Part shown: one piece after another, positions 17,828 to 28,328 of the stretch
How positions within the stretch are numbered: position 1 is the first letter of the stretch
How the letters are laid out: every line of letters starts with the position of its first letter
From: Gillisia lutea
GTDB taxonomy: Bacteria > Bacteroidota > Bacteroidia > Flavobacteriales > Flavobacteriaceae
Length of the DNA: 64,000 nt
Assembly: GCF_021568705.1 (NCBI RefSeq)
Contig: NZ_JAKGTH010000010.1
Span: forward strand, 124,001 to 188,000
Direction: 5' to 3'
Position numbers and translations under genes: made by a program
The notes under the pieces: generated by a model
What the model was told of the DNA's origin: nothing
Database searches by the model: none
The model's input: the letters and a program-made list of their open reading frames with translations, nothing else

Positions 17828-19834
17828 GTGGCGACAACTGAAAAGCACATATTGAACCGATTATATATTATAGCGGGTTGTATGTTTCTCTTTGCGGGGG
17901 CGGTAGCTGTGCAGCTATTGAATATTCAATTTGTAGAGGGTGATAAGTACAATCAGTTAGCTGAAGAGCGCGCTTTCAAAAACTTTACTATTCCGGCAAA
18001 TCGAGGGAATCTATATGATACCAATGGGAATTTGCTGGCAACCTCTGTGCCTAAATATGATATTCGCTTCGATGCGGTAACGGTTTCAGATAAGAACTTT
18101 GAAGATAATATTCAGGGGCTTTCCAAAGAGCTTGCAGCCATGTTTGGGAAAAGTGCCTCTCATTGGTCTCAAAGAATTCGAGCTGCAAGGATAAATAAGC
18201 ACCGTTACTTCCTTATAGCTCGTAATTTAGGGTATTCTGAATATTTAAAAGTTAAGAGCTTTCCTATGTTCAGACTCGGGGCCTATAAGGGTGGGATGAT
18301 CGTGGAGCAGCGAACGGTTAGAGAACATCCCCTTGGAGCTATGGCTGCGAGAACGGTTGGCTATGAAAGAAAAGATGACCAGGGTTATTATACCCGCGTG
18401 GGATTGGAAGGGGCTTTTGGGCCTTTTTTAGATGGAAAGGACGGACATAGATTAAAGCAGAAGATAGCAAAAGGGCAATGGAAGCCAATAAGCGATAATA
18501 ATGAGGTAGAGCCCAAAGATGGATACGACGTAATATCTACTATAGATGTAAATATTCAGGATATAGCCCATCATGCACTTTTAGCTCAATTAGAAAAATA
18601 CAAGGCTGATCATGGGACAGTGGTAGTCATGGAAACAAAAACCGGTGAAATAAAAGCTATTTCTAATTTGGGTCGTACTGCCGATGGAACTTATTATGAA
18701 AAATTGAACTATGCAGTAGGTGAAACTCACGAGCCTGGTTCTACTTTCAAACTGATGGCGCTAGTAGTCGCTTTAGAAGATAAGGTAGTAGATACCAGTA
18801 CCGTGGTAGATACCGAAAATGGAATTTTTAAGGTTAAAGGATACCGAGTTCGTGATTCCCACCGCGGAGGTTATGGGAAAATATCTGCCGCTCGTGCCTT
18901 TGAAGTTTCCTCAAATGTTGGTTTGGTTAAACTGATCTACGAGAATTATAAGGATAAACCACAAAAATTCATTGACGGGCTAAACCGTATGAACTTGAAC
19001 GAACCTCTTGGACTTTCCCTAAAAGGTGAGGGAATACCTTATATTCCAAGCCCCGGAGATAAAAAATGGTCTGGACTTTCCTTGCCCTGGATGGCTTACG
19101 GATATGGAAGTATTCAAATTACTCCTTTGCAAACACTGTCATTTTACAATGCCATCGCAAATAATGGAGTAATGGTGAAGCCTAGATTTATTAAAGAGAT
19201 CAAGGAGTGGGATAAAACCATTGAGAAAAATGACATGAAGGTTCTCAACCCTTCTATTTGTTCTCAGGAAACTGTAAATAAAGTGAAAGCTTTAATGGAG
19301 AATGTGGTTGTTCGTGGAACGGCTAAGAGTTTATACTCACCTAATTTTTCTATGGCAGGTAAAACAGGAACTGCTCAAACAGAGTATTGGATGAAGGACT
19401 GGAATTCAAACCCGAGGTATATATCCTCCTTTGTGGGATATTTTCCTGCAGATGAGCCAAAGTATACCAGTATTGTTGTAATTCATAAGCCGGACAATAG
19501 AGTTGGGTATTATGGTGCTGATGTGAGTGGTCCGGTATTTAAAAGAATCGCTCAAAAGATATATACCGATACTCCTGTGGAGGACGAGATAGAATCATTA
19601 GAAATTGAAAATGATAAGATCTCAAAGGATTTTGAGAAATATTATGCCACCGCGCAAAAGAATTTAAAAGTAATGCCCGATGTTACCGGAATGCCGGTGA
19701 TGGATGCCATTGCTATCCTGGAAAATTTAGGATTGAAAGTACAGATCTCCGGGAGGGGAAATGTGAAAAATCAGTCAATTGCCCCAGGTAAGAAAATAGA
19801 AAATAACCAAAAAGTAGCCCTAAGTTTAAGTTGA
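17828..19834 (+). CDS. ftsI: Septal peptidoglycan transpeptidase FtsI (PBP) with PASTA domain
   Basis: A class B penicillin-binding protein that crosslinks septal peptidoglycan, 668 residues with a GTG start. One membrane helix (about 12-31) precedes a PBP dimerisation region (RGNLYDTNGNLLATS). The transpeptidase active-site motifs are complete: S305-T-F-K308 (EPGSTFK), S361-S-N363 and K512-T-G514. A single C-terminal PASTA-type module (VMPDVTGMPVMDAI onward) is the form seen in Bacteroidota. It starts 7 nt after ftsL, and its stop overlaps the murE start. Confidence 0.95.
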   Translation: MATTEKHILNRLYIIAGCMFLFAGAVAVQLLNIQFVEGDKYNQLAEERAFKNFTIPANRGNLYDTNGNLLATSVPKYDIRFDAVTVSDKNFEDNIQGLSKELAAMFGKSASHWSQRIRAARINKHRYFLIARNLGYSEYLKVKSFPMFRLGAYKGGMIVEQRTVREHPLGAMAARTVGYERKDDQGYYTRVGLEGAFGPFLDGKDGHRLKQKIAKGQWKPISDNNEVEPKDGYDVISTIDVNIQDIAHHALLAQLEKYKADHGTVVVMETKTGEIKAISNLGRTADGTYYEKLNYAVGETHEPGSTFKLMALVVALEDKVVDTSTVVDTENGIFKVKGYRVRDSHRGGYGKISAARAFEVSSNVGLVKLIYENYKDKPQKFIDGLNRMNLNEPLGLSLKGEGIPYIPSPGDKKWSGLSLPWMAYGYGSIQITPLQTLSFYNAIANNGVMVKPRFIKEIKEWDKTIEKNDMKVLNPSICSQETVNKVKALMENVVVRGTAKSLYSPNFSMAGKTGTAQTEYWMKDWNSNPRYISSFVGYFPADEPKYTSIVVIHKPDNRVGYYGADVSGPVFKRIAQKIYTDTPVEDEIESLEIENDKISKDFEKYYATAQKNLKVMPDVTGMPVMDAIAILENLGLKVQISGRGNVKNQSIAPGKKIENNQKVALSLS

Positions 19835-21294
19835 AAATTTTAAAAGACATATTATATAGAGTACCCATGGAGGCTGTTGTGGGCAGTACTTCAGTAACTA
19901 TAAATGCAGTAGAATTCGATTCGCGAAAAGTAGAATTGAATGATGCTTTTGTAGCTATTAGAGGAACAATTTCTGATGGTCATGAATTTATTGATAAGGC
20001 GGTAAATCAGGGTGCCATTGCGGTAATTTGTGAAGCCATGCCTGAAAGAATTGTAAATGGGGTTACCTATATTCAGGTAGAAAATTCAAAGAAGGCTTTA
20101 GCTTTCATGGCAGCAAACTTCTACGAAAATCCTTCAGAGAATTTAAAACTGGTGGGTGTTACGGGAACTAATGGTAAAACTACGATTGCAACTCTATTAT
20201 ATCACTTATTTACTAAGGCTGGGTTTAAAGTTGGTTTACTATCTACTGTAAATATCAGGATTGCCGATCAGGTATTTCCGGCTACTCACACTACACCAGA
20301 TTCTTTAATGATCAATTCATATTTGAAGAAAATGAATGAGGAAGGTGTGGAATATTGCTTTATGGAGGTGAGCTCTCATGGAATTGCTCAGGAAAGAACT
20401 ACTGCTTTAAAGTTTGCAGGAGGGATATTTACAAATCTTTCTCACGATCATTTAGACTACCACAACACCTTTGCTGAATATAGAGATGTAAAAAAGTCGT
20501 TTTTCGACCATCTCCCTGCTTCAGCATTTGCTTTGGTCAATGTAGATGATAAAAATGGAGCAGTGATGCTTCAAAATACAAAGGCTAAAAAATATACCTA
20601 CGCACTTAAATCCTATGCTGATTATAGCGCGCAGATATTGGAAAATCAGTTTGGCGGATTATTATTGAAGCTGAATGGAAACGAAGTATGGTCTAAACTA
20701 ATTGGAAATTTCAACGCATATAATATTGTAGCAATCTATGCTGCTGCCGAATTATTGGGATTAGAAACTCAGGAAAGCTTAAGGTTAATTAGTGAATTGA
20801 ATTCAGTAAGCGGGCGTTTTCAATACGTGGTTTCTAAGAAAAAGATAACGGCCATAGTAGATTATGCTCATACACCCGATGCACTCAAAAATGTTCTTGA
20901 AACCATCAATGAGATAAGAACCAAAAACGAAGAGCTAATTACAGTTGTTGGTTGTGGGGGAGATCGGGACAAAACAAAACGACCTATTATGGGGAAGATC
21001 GCAGCCGCCCTTAGTACTAAGGTTGTCTTTACCAGCGATAATCCTAGAACCGAAGATCCTGAAATGATATTAAAAGATGTGGAGGCAGGTGTGGAGCCAC
21101 AGGATTTTAAAAAAACAATGACGGTTGTAAATAGAATGCAGGCCATTAAGACGGCTTGCCAATTGGCAGAGGATAATGATATTATTCTGATTGCCGGAAA
21201 AGGTCATGAAACCTATCAGGAAGTAAATGGGAAAAGATCAGATTTCGATGATTTTAAAATTGTAACCGATTTTTTGAATCAGTTAGATAAATAA
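19831..21294 (+). CDS. murE: UDP-MurNAc-tripeptide synthetase MurE
   Basis: Adds the third stem-peptide residue to UDP-MurNAc-L-Ala-D-Glu. It has 487 residues and a TTG start overlapping the ftsI stop by four bases. The ATP loop is GVTGTNGKTTIATL (about 111). FMEVSSHG and VDYAHTPDALKN are family motifs. The substrate-selecting motif is DNPRTEDP, the DNPR form typical of meso-diaminopimelate ligases rather than lysine ligases. The predicted wall is therefore mDAP-type. Confidence 0.96.
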   Translation: MKILKDILYRVPMEAVVGSTSVTINAVEFDSRKVELNDAFVAIRGTISDGHEFIDKAVNQGAIAVICEAMPERIVNGVTYIQVENSKKALAFMAANFYENPSENLKLVGVTGTNGKTTIATLLYHLFTKAGFKVGLLSTVNIRIADQVFPATHTTPDSLMINSYLKKMNEEGVEYCFMEVSSHGIAQERTTALKFAGGIFTNLSHDHLDYHNTFAEYRDVKKSFFDHLPASAFALVNVDDKNGAVMLQNTKAKKYTYALKSYADYSAQILENQFGGLLLKLNGNEVWSKLIGNFNAYNIVAIYAAAELLGLETQESLRLISELNSVSGRFQYVVSKKKITAIVDYAHTPDALKNVLETINEIRTKNEELITVVGCGGDRDKTKRPIMGKIAAALSTKVVFTSDNPRTEDPEMILKDVEAGVEPQDFKKTMTVVNRMQAIKTACQLAEDNDIILIAGKGHETYQEVNGKRSDFDDFKIVTDFLNQLDK

Positions 21295-21331
21295 TTAACC
21301 TGCTCTCTAAAAAGAGTTCGTAAAAGAAGAT

Positions 21332-22564
21332 ATGTTATACTATCTATTTAATTTTTTAGATGAAAATTACCAGGTTCCCGGAGCGGGATTGTTTGAGTTT
21401 ATCTCATTTCGCTCGGCTATGGCTATTATTTTATCTTTAGCTATTTCTACAATTTATGGTAAGAAGATCATCAATTATCTTCAAAAAAAGCAAGTAGGAG
21501 AAAGTGTAAGAGATCTTGGATTGGTTGGGCAAAGTGAAAAGGCTGGAACTCCTACTATGGGTGGGATTATTATTATAATAGCCACCCTTATTCCCGTTTT
21601 ATTATTCGCAAAACTGGAAAATATTTACGTTTTGTTACTTATAATTACCACTTTATGGATGGGAACCATTGGCTTTATTGATGACTATATAAAAACCTTT
21701 AAAAAAGATAAGGAAGGCTTACAAGGGAAGTTTAAGGTAATTGGGCAAATTGGTCTGGGGCTTATTGTTGGGTGTACTATGTATTTTCATCCGGGGATTA
21801 CTGTAAAGGAAGAAACCAATCAGGCTTCATTTAAAAATGAACTTGTAGCACAAAACGAACAAGTAAGTGTAGGGGAAGAAGAAAAAAGTACCACTACTAC
21901 AATTCCATTCGTTAAAAATAATGAATTCGATTACTCGAGTCTAATCACCTGGATCAACCCTTCTTTAGCTAATTATGCATGGCTTATATTCATTCCAATA
22001 GTAATCTTTATAGTTACCGCAGTTTCTAATGGTGCTAATCTTACAGATGGAATTGATGGGTTAGCAGCCGGCTCTTCGGCCATAATAGTGCTAACGCTTG
22101 GGATTTTTGCCTGGGTATCGGGAAATATCATTTTTTCAGACTATCTCAATATTATGTACATCCCAAGATCTGGAGAGATGACCATCTTTATTACGGCATT
22201 CGCCGGGGCATTAGTTGGCTTTCTTTGGTATAATACCTATCCCGCACAAGTATTCATGGGAGATACCGGAAGTTTGACAATAGGGGGTATTATAGCTGTA
22301 ATTGCAATTGCGGCAAGAAAGGAATTACTGATCCCCATACTCTGTGGAATTTTCTTAGTAGAGAATTTATCGGTGGTATTGCAGGTGTCCTGGTTTAAAA
22401 TTACCAAACGCCGATTTGGAGAAGGCCGCCGAATATTTTTAATGTCGCCATTACATCATCATTATCAAAAGAAAGGATTGCACGAGAGTAAGATTGTTGT
22501 TCGATTTTGGGTAGTGGGAATATTTCTGGCAATTGTAACGGTAGTGACTTTAAAACTTAGATAA
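21332..22564 (+). CDS. mraY: Phospho-MurNAc-pentapeptide transferase MraY
   Basis: An integral membrane enzyme forming lipid I from UDP-MurNAc-pentapeptide and undecaprenyl phosphate, with about ten helices. Catalytic loops are present: GTPTMGGI, the aspartate pair in [32 protein letters not shown] and the histidine cluster in [12 protein letters not shown]. At 410 residues it is about 50 longer than the E. coli enzyme. The extra length is an acidic, hydrophilic segment at roughly 170-215 between helices. Confidence 0.97.
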   Translation: MLYYLFNFLDENYQVPGAGLFEFISFRSAMAIILSLAISTIYGKKIINYLQKKQVGESVRDLGLVGQSEKAGTPTMGGIIIIIATLIPVLLFAKLENIYVLLLIITTLWMGTIGFIDDYIKTFKKDKEGLQGKFKVIGQIGLGLIVGCTMYFHPGITVKEETNQASFKNELVAQNEQVSVGEEEKSTTTTIPFVKNNEFDYSSLITWINPSLANYAWLIFIPIVIFIVTAVSNGANLTDGIDGLAAGSSAIIVLTLGIFAWVSGNIIFSDYLNIMYIPRSGEMTIFITAFAGALVGFLWYNTYPAQVFMGDTGSLTIGGIIAVIAIAARKELLIPILCGIFLVENLSVVLQVSWFKITKRRFGEGRRIFLMSPLHHHYQKKGLHESKIVVRFWVVGIFLAIVTVVTLKLR

Positions 22565-22570
22565 TATATA

Positions 22571-23914
22571 ATGACTGAAACTAAAAAAATAGCAATTCTT
22601 GGAGCCGGCGAAAGCGGGGTGGGAACGGCTATTTTGGCTAAAAAGCAAGGGTTTGAGGTCTTTGTTTCAGATTTCGGAGTAATAAAAGATAAATACAAGA
22701 AAGCGCTGGAAGAACTTGCTGTGGCTTGGGAAGAATCCGGTCACGATGAAACAAGAATTCTGGCTTCAGATCTAGTGATGAAAAGTCCTGGAATTCCTGA
22801 TAAAGCACCTTTGGTGAAAAAATTACATGAAAAGGGAATACCTGTAATCTCGGAAATTGAATTCACTTCAAAATATACCGATGCAAAAATTATTGGTATT
22901 ACCGGTAGTAATGGAAAAACTACCACTACTAAATGGGTCTATCACCTTTTAAAGAATGGTGGGCTTTCGGTAGGAATGGCCGGGAACATAGGAGATAGTT
23001 TTGCTAAACAGGTGGCAGAAGAGAATTTTGATTGGTATGTTTTGGAGCTTAGTAGTTTTCAGCTGGACGGAATAGTAGATTTTAAACCTCATATCGCGGT
23101 GCTTACTAATATCACTCCAGATCATTTAGATAGGTACAATTACAATCTGAATGAATATGTAGCTTCAAAATTTAGAATTACTGAAAATCAATCAGCAGAT
23201 GATTTTTTTATATATGATGCAGATGACGAAATTATATCAAAATGGATTAAAGAGAATCCTGTAAAATCTCAAAAATTGCCTTTTTCTCTTCAGGATAGAA
23301 TGGAACAGGGCGCCTATATAGAGGACAACAATATCAAAATTAATATAAATAACACCCAGTTTATTATGCCAACATCATCTTTGAAATTAGAAGGCAAACA
23401 CAATTCAAAAAACGCAATGGCTGCTTCTACAGTAGCGCAATTACTTAGAATAAGAAAGGAAACTATACGTGCAAGTATGGAAGATTTTCAAGGCGTGGAG
23501 CATCGCCTGGAAAAAGTGCTAAAAATTAATAATGTGCTTTATGTGAACGATTCAAAAGCTACAAATATTAATGCTACATATTATGCTTTAGATAGTATGT
23601 CCGCAGAAACTGTATGGATAGTTGGGGGTGTAGATAAGGGGAATAATTACGCCGAATTGTTGCCACTGGTAAATGAAAAAGTAAAGGCAATTATTTGTTT
23701 GGGGGTAGATAATGCAAAGATTTTCGAAGCCTTTGGAAACTGTGTAGATATGATGGCAGAAACTCAATCTATGCAGGAGGCAGTGCAAATGGCATATAAG
23801 ATTGCCGATAAAGGAAATACGGTCTTACTTTCACCGGCTTGTGCAAGTTTTGATCTATTTGAGAATTATGAAGATCGTGGTCGACAATTTAAAGACGCGG
23901 TTAGAAAACTTTAA
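22571..23914 (+). CDS. murD: UDP-MurNAc-L-alanine--D-glutamate ligase MurD
   Basis: Adds D-Glu to UDP-MurNAc-L-Ala, ATP-dependent, cytoplasm. It has 447 residues. The N-terminal Rossmann start is KIAILGAGESGVGTAILAK. The ATP loop is GITGSNGKTTTTK (about 112), and NITPDHLDRY and NDSKATNINAT are Mur-ligase motifs. The end, LSPACASFDLFENYEDRG, is diagnostic of MurD. It follows mraY by 6 nt. Confidence 0.97.
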   Translation: MTETKKIAILGAGESGVGTAILAKKQGFEVFVSDFGVIKDKYKKALEELAVAWEESGHDETRILASDLVMKSPGIPDKAPLVKKLHEKGIPVISEIEFTSKYTDAKIIGITGSNGKTTTTKWVYHLLKNGGLSVGMAGNIGDSFAKQVAEENFDWYVLELSSFQLDGIVDFKPHIAVLTNITPDHLDRYNYNLNEYVASKFRITENQSADDFFIYDADDEIISKWIKENPVKSQKLPFSLQDRMEQGAYIEDNNIKININNTQFIMPTSSLKLEGKHNSKNAMAASTVAQLLRIRKETIRASMEDFQGVEHRLEKVLKINNVLYVNDSKATNINATYYALDSMSAETVWIVGGVDKGNNYAELLPLVNEKVKAIICLGVDNAKIFEAFGNCVDMMAETQSMQEAVQMAYKIADKGNTVLLSPACASFDLFENYEDRGRQFKDAVRKL

Positions 23915-23958
23915 GCAGAATAGTATTTATATAAAATAGAAAAGGAATATTAATTAGC

Positions 23959-25161
23959 ATGAGCAGTATCTTTTCAAATCTTAAAGGAGATAAAGTTATT
24001 TGGGCTACCACCGCATTGTTGGCGATATTTTCATTTTTACCGGTGTATAGTGCAAGTAGTAATATCGCCTATTTGTATGGAGATGGAAGTACCTTCAATT
24101 ATTTGGTGGTGCACTTCTTCCATTTGCTGTTAGGCTTTTGTTTGCTTTTTGCCATACATAAAATTCCTTATAATTATTTTAAAGGACTTTCCATTTTAAT
24201 GTTGCCGGTGGTAATATTACTGTTAGTTTATACTATTGTACAGGGTACAACCATAGATGGGGCTAACGCCAGTAGGTGGATACAAATTCCCGTAGTGGGT
24301 GTTACTTTTCAATCTTCAACATTGGCAGCAGTGGTGTTAATGATCTATGTAGCCCGGTATCTTACCAGGATCGTTGATAAGGAAGTAACTTTTAAAGAAA
24401 CGATATTACCATTATGGTTGCCGGTAGGACTGGTTCTAATGTTGATTTTACCTGCTAACTTCTCTACAACAGCAATCATTTTTACCATGGTTACCATTCT
24501 GGTATTTTTAGGGGGCTATCCTATAAAATATATTGGAATTATTCTTGGTGCGGGAGCACTTATACTTACACTATTCATTCTTACGGCAAAGGCTTTTCCA
24601 GGTTTGCTGCCCAACAGAGTAGACACATGGACAAGCAGGATCGAGAACTTTGCAAATGATGAAGATACGGACGCCGATTATCAAATAGAAAAAGCAAAAA
24701 TCGCTATTGCTCGTGGTGGAATAGTAGGCGTGGGAGTAGGTAAGAGTGTGCAGAGAAATTTTTTACCACAGTCATCTTCCGATTTTATTTATGCCATTAT
24801 TGTTGAAGAAATGGGACTTGTTGGTGCTTTTGGAGTTATGGCCGCATATTTATTGATATTGTTCAGAATTGTAATTGTAGCTACTAAGTCAAATACTGTA
24901 TTTGGGAAGTTGCTGGTAATAGGAGTTGGATTGCCAATAGTTTTTCAAGCCCTGGTAAACATGGCGGTAGCGGTAGAGTTGTTTCCTGTAACGGGACAAA
25001 CTTTACCATTGGTAAGCAGTGGGGGGACTTCCATTTGGATGACTTGCCTGGCTCTGGGAGTTATATTAAGTGTGAGCGCAGAGCGAGAAGAAATTAAGCT
25101 TTCTGAAGAAATGGAAAATGAAGAGGAAAATCCGTTGGATATTTTAAGCGAAGCAATATGA
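23959..25161 (+). CDS. ftsW: Septal peptidoglycan glycosyltransferase FtsW
   Basis: A SEDS-family polytopic membrane protein that polymerises lipid II at the septum with FtsI. It has 400 residues and about ten helices. SEDS motifs include [20 protein letters not shown] in modified form (GANASRWI) and the late block [20 protein letters not shown] then [20 protein letters not shown] is also typical. The C-terminal tail is acidic (about 375-400). It overlaps murG by four bases. Confidence 0.95.
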   Translation: MSSIFSNLKGDKVIWATTALLAIFSFLPVYSASSNIAYLYGDGSTFNYLVVHFFHLLLGFCLLFAIHKIPYNYFKGLSILMLPVVILLLVYTIVQGTTIDGANASRWIQIPVVGVTFQSSTLAAVVLMIYVARYLTRIVDKEVTFKETILPLWLPVGLVLMLILPANFSTTAIIFTMVTILVFLGGYPIKYIGIILGAGALILTLFILTAKAFPGLLPNRVDTWTSRIENFANDEDTDADYQIEKAKIAIARGGIVGVGVGKSVQRNFLPQSSSDFIYAIIVEEMGLVGAFGVMAAYLLILFRIVIVATKSNTVFGKLLVIGVGLPIVFQALVNMAVAVELFPVTGQTLPLVSSGGTSIWMTCLALGVILSVSAEREEIKLSEEMENEEENPLDILSEAI

Positions 25162-26258
25162 TGAAGCAGATGAGAGTGATAATTTCAGGCGGAGGTACAG
25201 GAGGACATATCTATCCTGCAATCTCTATTGCTGATGAAATTAAAAGAAGACATCCAGATGCCGAAATCCTTTTTGTTGGTGCTAAGGATAGAATGGAAAT
25301 GACCAAGGTTCCGGAAGCGGGATATCATATAGAAGGCCTTTGGATTACTGGCTTGGAGAGAAAATTAAGTCTGAAGAATTTGAGTTTTCCATTTAAGCTG
25401 ATAGATAGTTTATGGAACTCTAGAAAGATAATTAAAAAGTTTAGGCCAGATGTTGTTATTGGAACTGGTGGATTTGCGAGCGGACCATTATTAAAGGTGG
25501 CAAATTCCAGAAAGATACCAACGCTTATACAGGAGCAGAATTCTTATCCCGGCATCACAAATAAGTTATTGGGGAAAGAAGCGAATGTAATATGCACCGC
25601 TTATGACGATCTGGAAAAATTTTTCCCTGCAGATAAAATAAAAAAAACAGGGAATCCGGTACGACAGGACATTATAGATATTTCCAGTAAAAGAGAAGAG
25701 GCTCTTACGTTATTCAAACTAGATTCGAAGAAAAAGACCTTACTGGTTTTGGGAGGAAGTTTAGGAGCTCGTAGGATTAATCAGTTAATGGAAGCATTCA
25801 AAAATCTTTTTGAAGAAAGGAATATCCAGGTAATCTGGCAAACAGGTTCCTTGTATTATGAGCAATATAAGAATCATGATAGTAAGCTTATTCAAACTAC
25901 CGCTTTTTTAAAAAGAATGGATCTTGCCTATGCCGCCGCAGATATGATTATTTCCCGAGCGGGAGCCAGTAGTGTTTCAGAATTATGTGTAGTGGGTAAG
26001 CCAGTTTTGTTTATTCCTTCGCCTAATGTAGCTGAAAATCATCAGGCTAAGAATGCACTGGCAGTAGCAAATGAAAATGCTGCTTTTGTGCTTGACGAAA
26101 AGGATCTGGTTGAAAAATTTGAAGAAACGATGTTGCTGATACTTGATTCGGAAAAAGTAAGAGAAGATCTTTCAGAAAATATTAAAAAATTGGCGTTGCC
26201 TAAAGCTACTTCAGCAATTGTTGATGAAATAGAAAAAATAATAAAGCCTACTATATAA
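25158..26258 (+). CDS. murG: Lipid II-forming GlcNAc transferase MurG
   Basis: A peripheral inner-membrane GT28 glycosyltransferase that adds GlcNAc to lipid I. It has 366 residues. The N-terminal glycine loop is [19 protein letters not shown], followed by [13 protein letters not shown] and [15 protein letters not shown]. The second-domain donor site has [13 protein letters not shown] and [12 protein letters not shown] second ATG lies two codons in. It starts inside the last codons of ftsW (ATGA overlap). Confidence 0.97.
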   Translation: MMKQMRVIISGGGTGGHIYPAISIADEIKRRHPDAEILFVGAKDRMEMTKVPEAGYHIEGLWITGLERKLSLKNLSFPFKLIDSLWNSRKIIKKFRPDVVIGTGGFASGPLLKVANSRKIPTLIQEQNSYPGITNKLLGKEANVICTAYDDLEKFFPADKIKKTGNPVRQDIIDISSKREEALTLFKLDSKKKTLLVLGGSLGARRINQLMEAFKNLFEERNIQVIWQTGSLYYEQYKNHDSKLIQTTAFLKRMDLAYAAADMIISRAGASSVSELCVVGKPVLFIPSPNVAENHQAKNALAVANENAAFVLDEKDLVEKFEETMLLILDSEKVREDLSENIKKLALPKATSAIVDEIEKIIKPTI

Positions 26259-26263
26259 GTTAG

Positions 26264-27619
26264 ATGAATCAATTCAAAAACATACAAAACTTTTACTTCA
26301 TTGGAATTGGAGGAATTGGAATGAGTGCTCTTGCGCGGTATTTCAAGTCTCTAGGGAAGAATGTTTCTGGGTATGATAAAACCAGAAGTAGCCTTACGCA
26401 AAAACTGGAAGAAGAGGGTATAATTGTGTTGTATGAAGATAAGATTGAACAGATTCCATCTTCATTTATGAATAGCGCTGATACATTGGTTGTTTACACC
26501 CCTGCGGTTCCCAATAACCATCTGCAGTTCTCTTATTTTATTAAGAATAATTATGATATAAAGAAAAGAGCAGAGGTGCTTGGCATGATCACTCAGGGAG
26601 TGTTTACATTGGCTGTTGCAGGAACTCATGGAAAAACTACTACCACTGCTATCTTAGGTCATTTATTAAAAGAAGTTGGAGTTAAAGTAACTGCCTTTTT
26701 GGGAGGGATAAGTGAGGATATACAGAGTAACCTGATTTTAAATGGAAATGAGGCTATGGTGGTGGAGGCAGATGAATTTGACAGGTCTTTTTTAAGGCTT
26801 TCTCCAAACATAGCAGCAATAACCTCTATGGATGCCGATCATTTAGATATTTACGGTGCTCCCGAAAAGTTGATGGAGTCTTTTAATGATTTCGCGGCTT
26901 TAATACCAGAAGGTGGAATGTTATTTGTGAAGAATGGTTTACCTCTTGCAGGAACAACAATTGGTATAGAAGATACTGCAGATTATGCAGCGATAAATGT
27001 GCGTGTGGTTAATGGAACATATTTGTTCGATCTGCAAACACCTACAGAAATAATAAGAGATTTAAAATGTACTCTACCCGGCAAACACAATTTGCTAAAT
27101 GCTATAACTGCCTTGGCAATGGCTCTTCATTTTGGGGCCCCACCCCTTGAGCTTTCCAAGGCATTATATAGTTTTAAAGGAGTTAAAAGAAGATTTTCTT
27201 ACAAAATTAAAACGGATGAACTGGTTGTAATAGACGACTATGCACATCATCCTACAGAGATTTCGGCTGTGCATCAAGCGGTTAGAGAAATGCATCCGGG
27301 TAAAAAAGTGATTGCTTTTTTTCAACCACATTTATTCAGTAGAACGCGCGATTTTGCTGATGATTTTGGTGAAAGTCTGAGTAAATTTGACGAAATTCGC
27401 GTGCTTGATATCTATCCTGCTAGGGAGTTACCAATTGAAGGAATCACTTCTAAATGGCTGCTTTCAAAGGTTGAAAATTCTCACAAAAAATTAGTGAATA
27501 AAGCTGCGTTAGTGCAGGAAATACAACAATCAGATTGTGAGGTAGTTGTAATTATGGGTGCAGGAGATATTGGAGAAGAGGTGAGTAAAATTGTAAAAGC
27601 ATTAGGTGGTGAAAATTAA
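26264..27619 (+). CDS. murC: UDP-MurNAc--L-alanine ligase MurC
   Basis: First amino-acid ligase of the stem peptide, joining L-Ala to UDP-MurNAc. It has 451 residues. The UDP-binding start is FIGIGGIGMSALARYFKS, the ATP loop is VAGTHGKTTTTAILG, and the catalytic region includes EADEFDRSFL and DDYAHHPTEISAV. QPHLFSRTRDF is also a MurC hallmark. It overlaps ftsQ by 14 nt at its 3' end. Confidence 0.97.
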   Translation: MNQFKNIQNFYFIGIGGIGMSALARYFKSLGKNVSGYDKTRSSLTQKLEEEGIIVLYEDKIEQIPSSFMNSADTLVVYTPAVPNNHLQFSYFIKNNYDIKKRAEVLGMITQGVFTLAVAGTHGKTTTTAILGHLLKEVGVKVTAFLGGISEDIQSNLILNGNEAMVVEADEFDRSFLRLSPNIAAITSMDADHLDIYGAPEKLMESFNDFAALIPEGGMLFVKNGLPLAGTTIGIEDTADYAAINVRVVNGTYLFDLQTPTEIIRDLKCTLPGKHNLLNAITALAMALHFGAPPLELSKALYSFKGVKRRFSYKIKTDELVVIDDYAHHPTEISAVHQAVREMHPGKKVIAFFQPHLFSRTRDFADDFGESLSKFDEIRVLDIYPARELPIEGITSKWLLSKVENSHKKLVNKAALVQEIQQSDCEVVVIMGAGDIGEEVSKIVKALGGEN

Positions 27620-28325
27620 TTTTAACTACATAAAAGCAATTATTATAATTGGTCTCGTTATGTTCTTATACGGGTTTGCCGAAAGGAGAAATAATGACCG
27701 AAAATTGAATAAAATTGAAGTGCAATTTATCCAATTTGAAAACCTGTATGTTACTGAGGAAGCGGTTAATAAATTGTTAATACAAAATAAAGTAGGTGCC
27801 ACGAGTGTAGGTAAAGAAGCTTTAGATTTGAATAGGGTAGAATCTATCTTGAACAATCATGATATGATTGAAAATGCAGAGGTGTTTTTAACGCTGGATG
27901 GAACTTTAAAAACAAAGATCAGTCAGCGTAAGCCCATTGGAAGAGTTTTGGGGAATGAAATATATTATATAGACAGGTTAGGCAATAAAATGCCTCGTTC
28001 CCAATTTTATTCAGCTAGAGTGCCAATTTTAAAGGGTGTTGAAGAAAAGGACTTAAAAAATGTTTATCCTTTACTGGATTATATAAGCAGGGATAAGTTC
28101 TTAACCGAGCATATTACTTCGATTTCTAAAGGAAGAAGCGGAGCTTATAAGTTAGAGTTAAGAAAAATGGATTTTGAGCTTTTCTTCGGAAAGGCAGAAC
28201 GGATAGGAGATAAATTCAACAATTTCAAGGCATTTTATAAAAAAGCTTTGAAAGATGATATTTTAAATACTTACAATATGGTGGATTTACAATTTGGAAA
28301 TCAGGTTGTTTGCACTAAAAAATAA
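27606..28325 (+). CDS. ftsQ: Cell division protein FtsQ/DivIB
   Basis: A 239-residue bitopic divisome protein. One N-terminal membrane helix (about 7-24, YIKAIIIIGLVMFLYGFA) is followed by a POTRA-like region (VQFIQFENLYVTEEAVNKLL) and the FtsQ beta domain (KISQRKPIGRVLGNEIYYID). The start is GTG at 27606 or the adjacent GTG. The order murC-ftsQ-ftsA-ftsZ supports the call, since FtsQ is poorly conserved. Confidence 0.92.
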   Translation: MVKINFNYIKAIIIIGLVMFLYGFAERRNNDRKLNKIEVQFIQFENLYVTEEAVNKLLIQNKVGATSVGKEALDLNRVESILNNHDMIENAEVFLTLDGTLKTKISQRKPIGRVLGNEIYYIDRLGNKMPRSQFYSARVPILKGVEEKDLKNVYPLLDYISRDKFLTEHITSISKGRSGAYKLELRKMDFELFFGKAERIGDKFNNFKAFYKKALKDDILNTYNMVDLQFGNQVVCTKK

Positions 28326-28328
28326 GTT

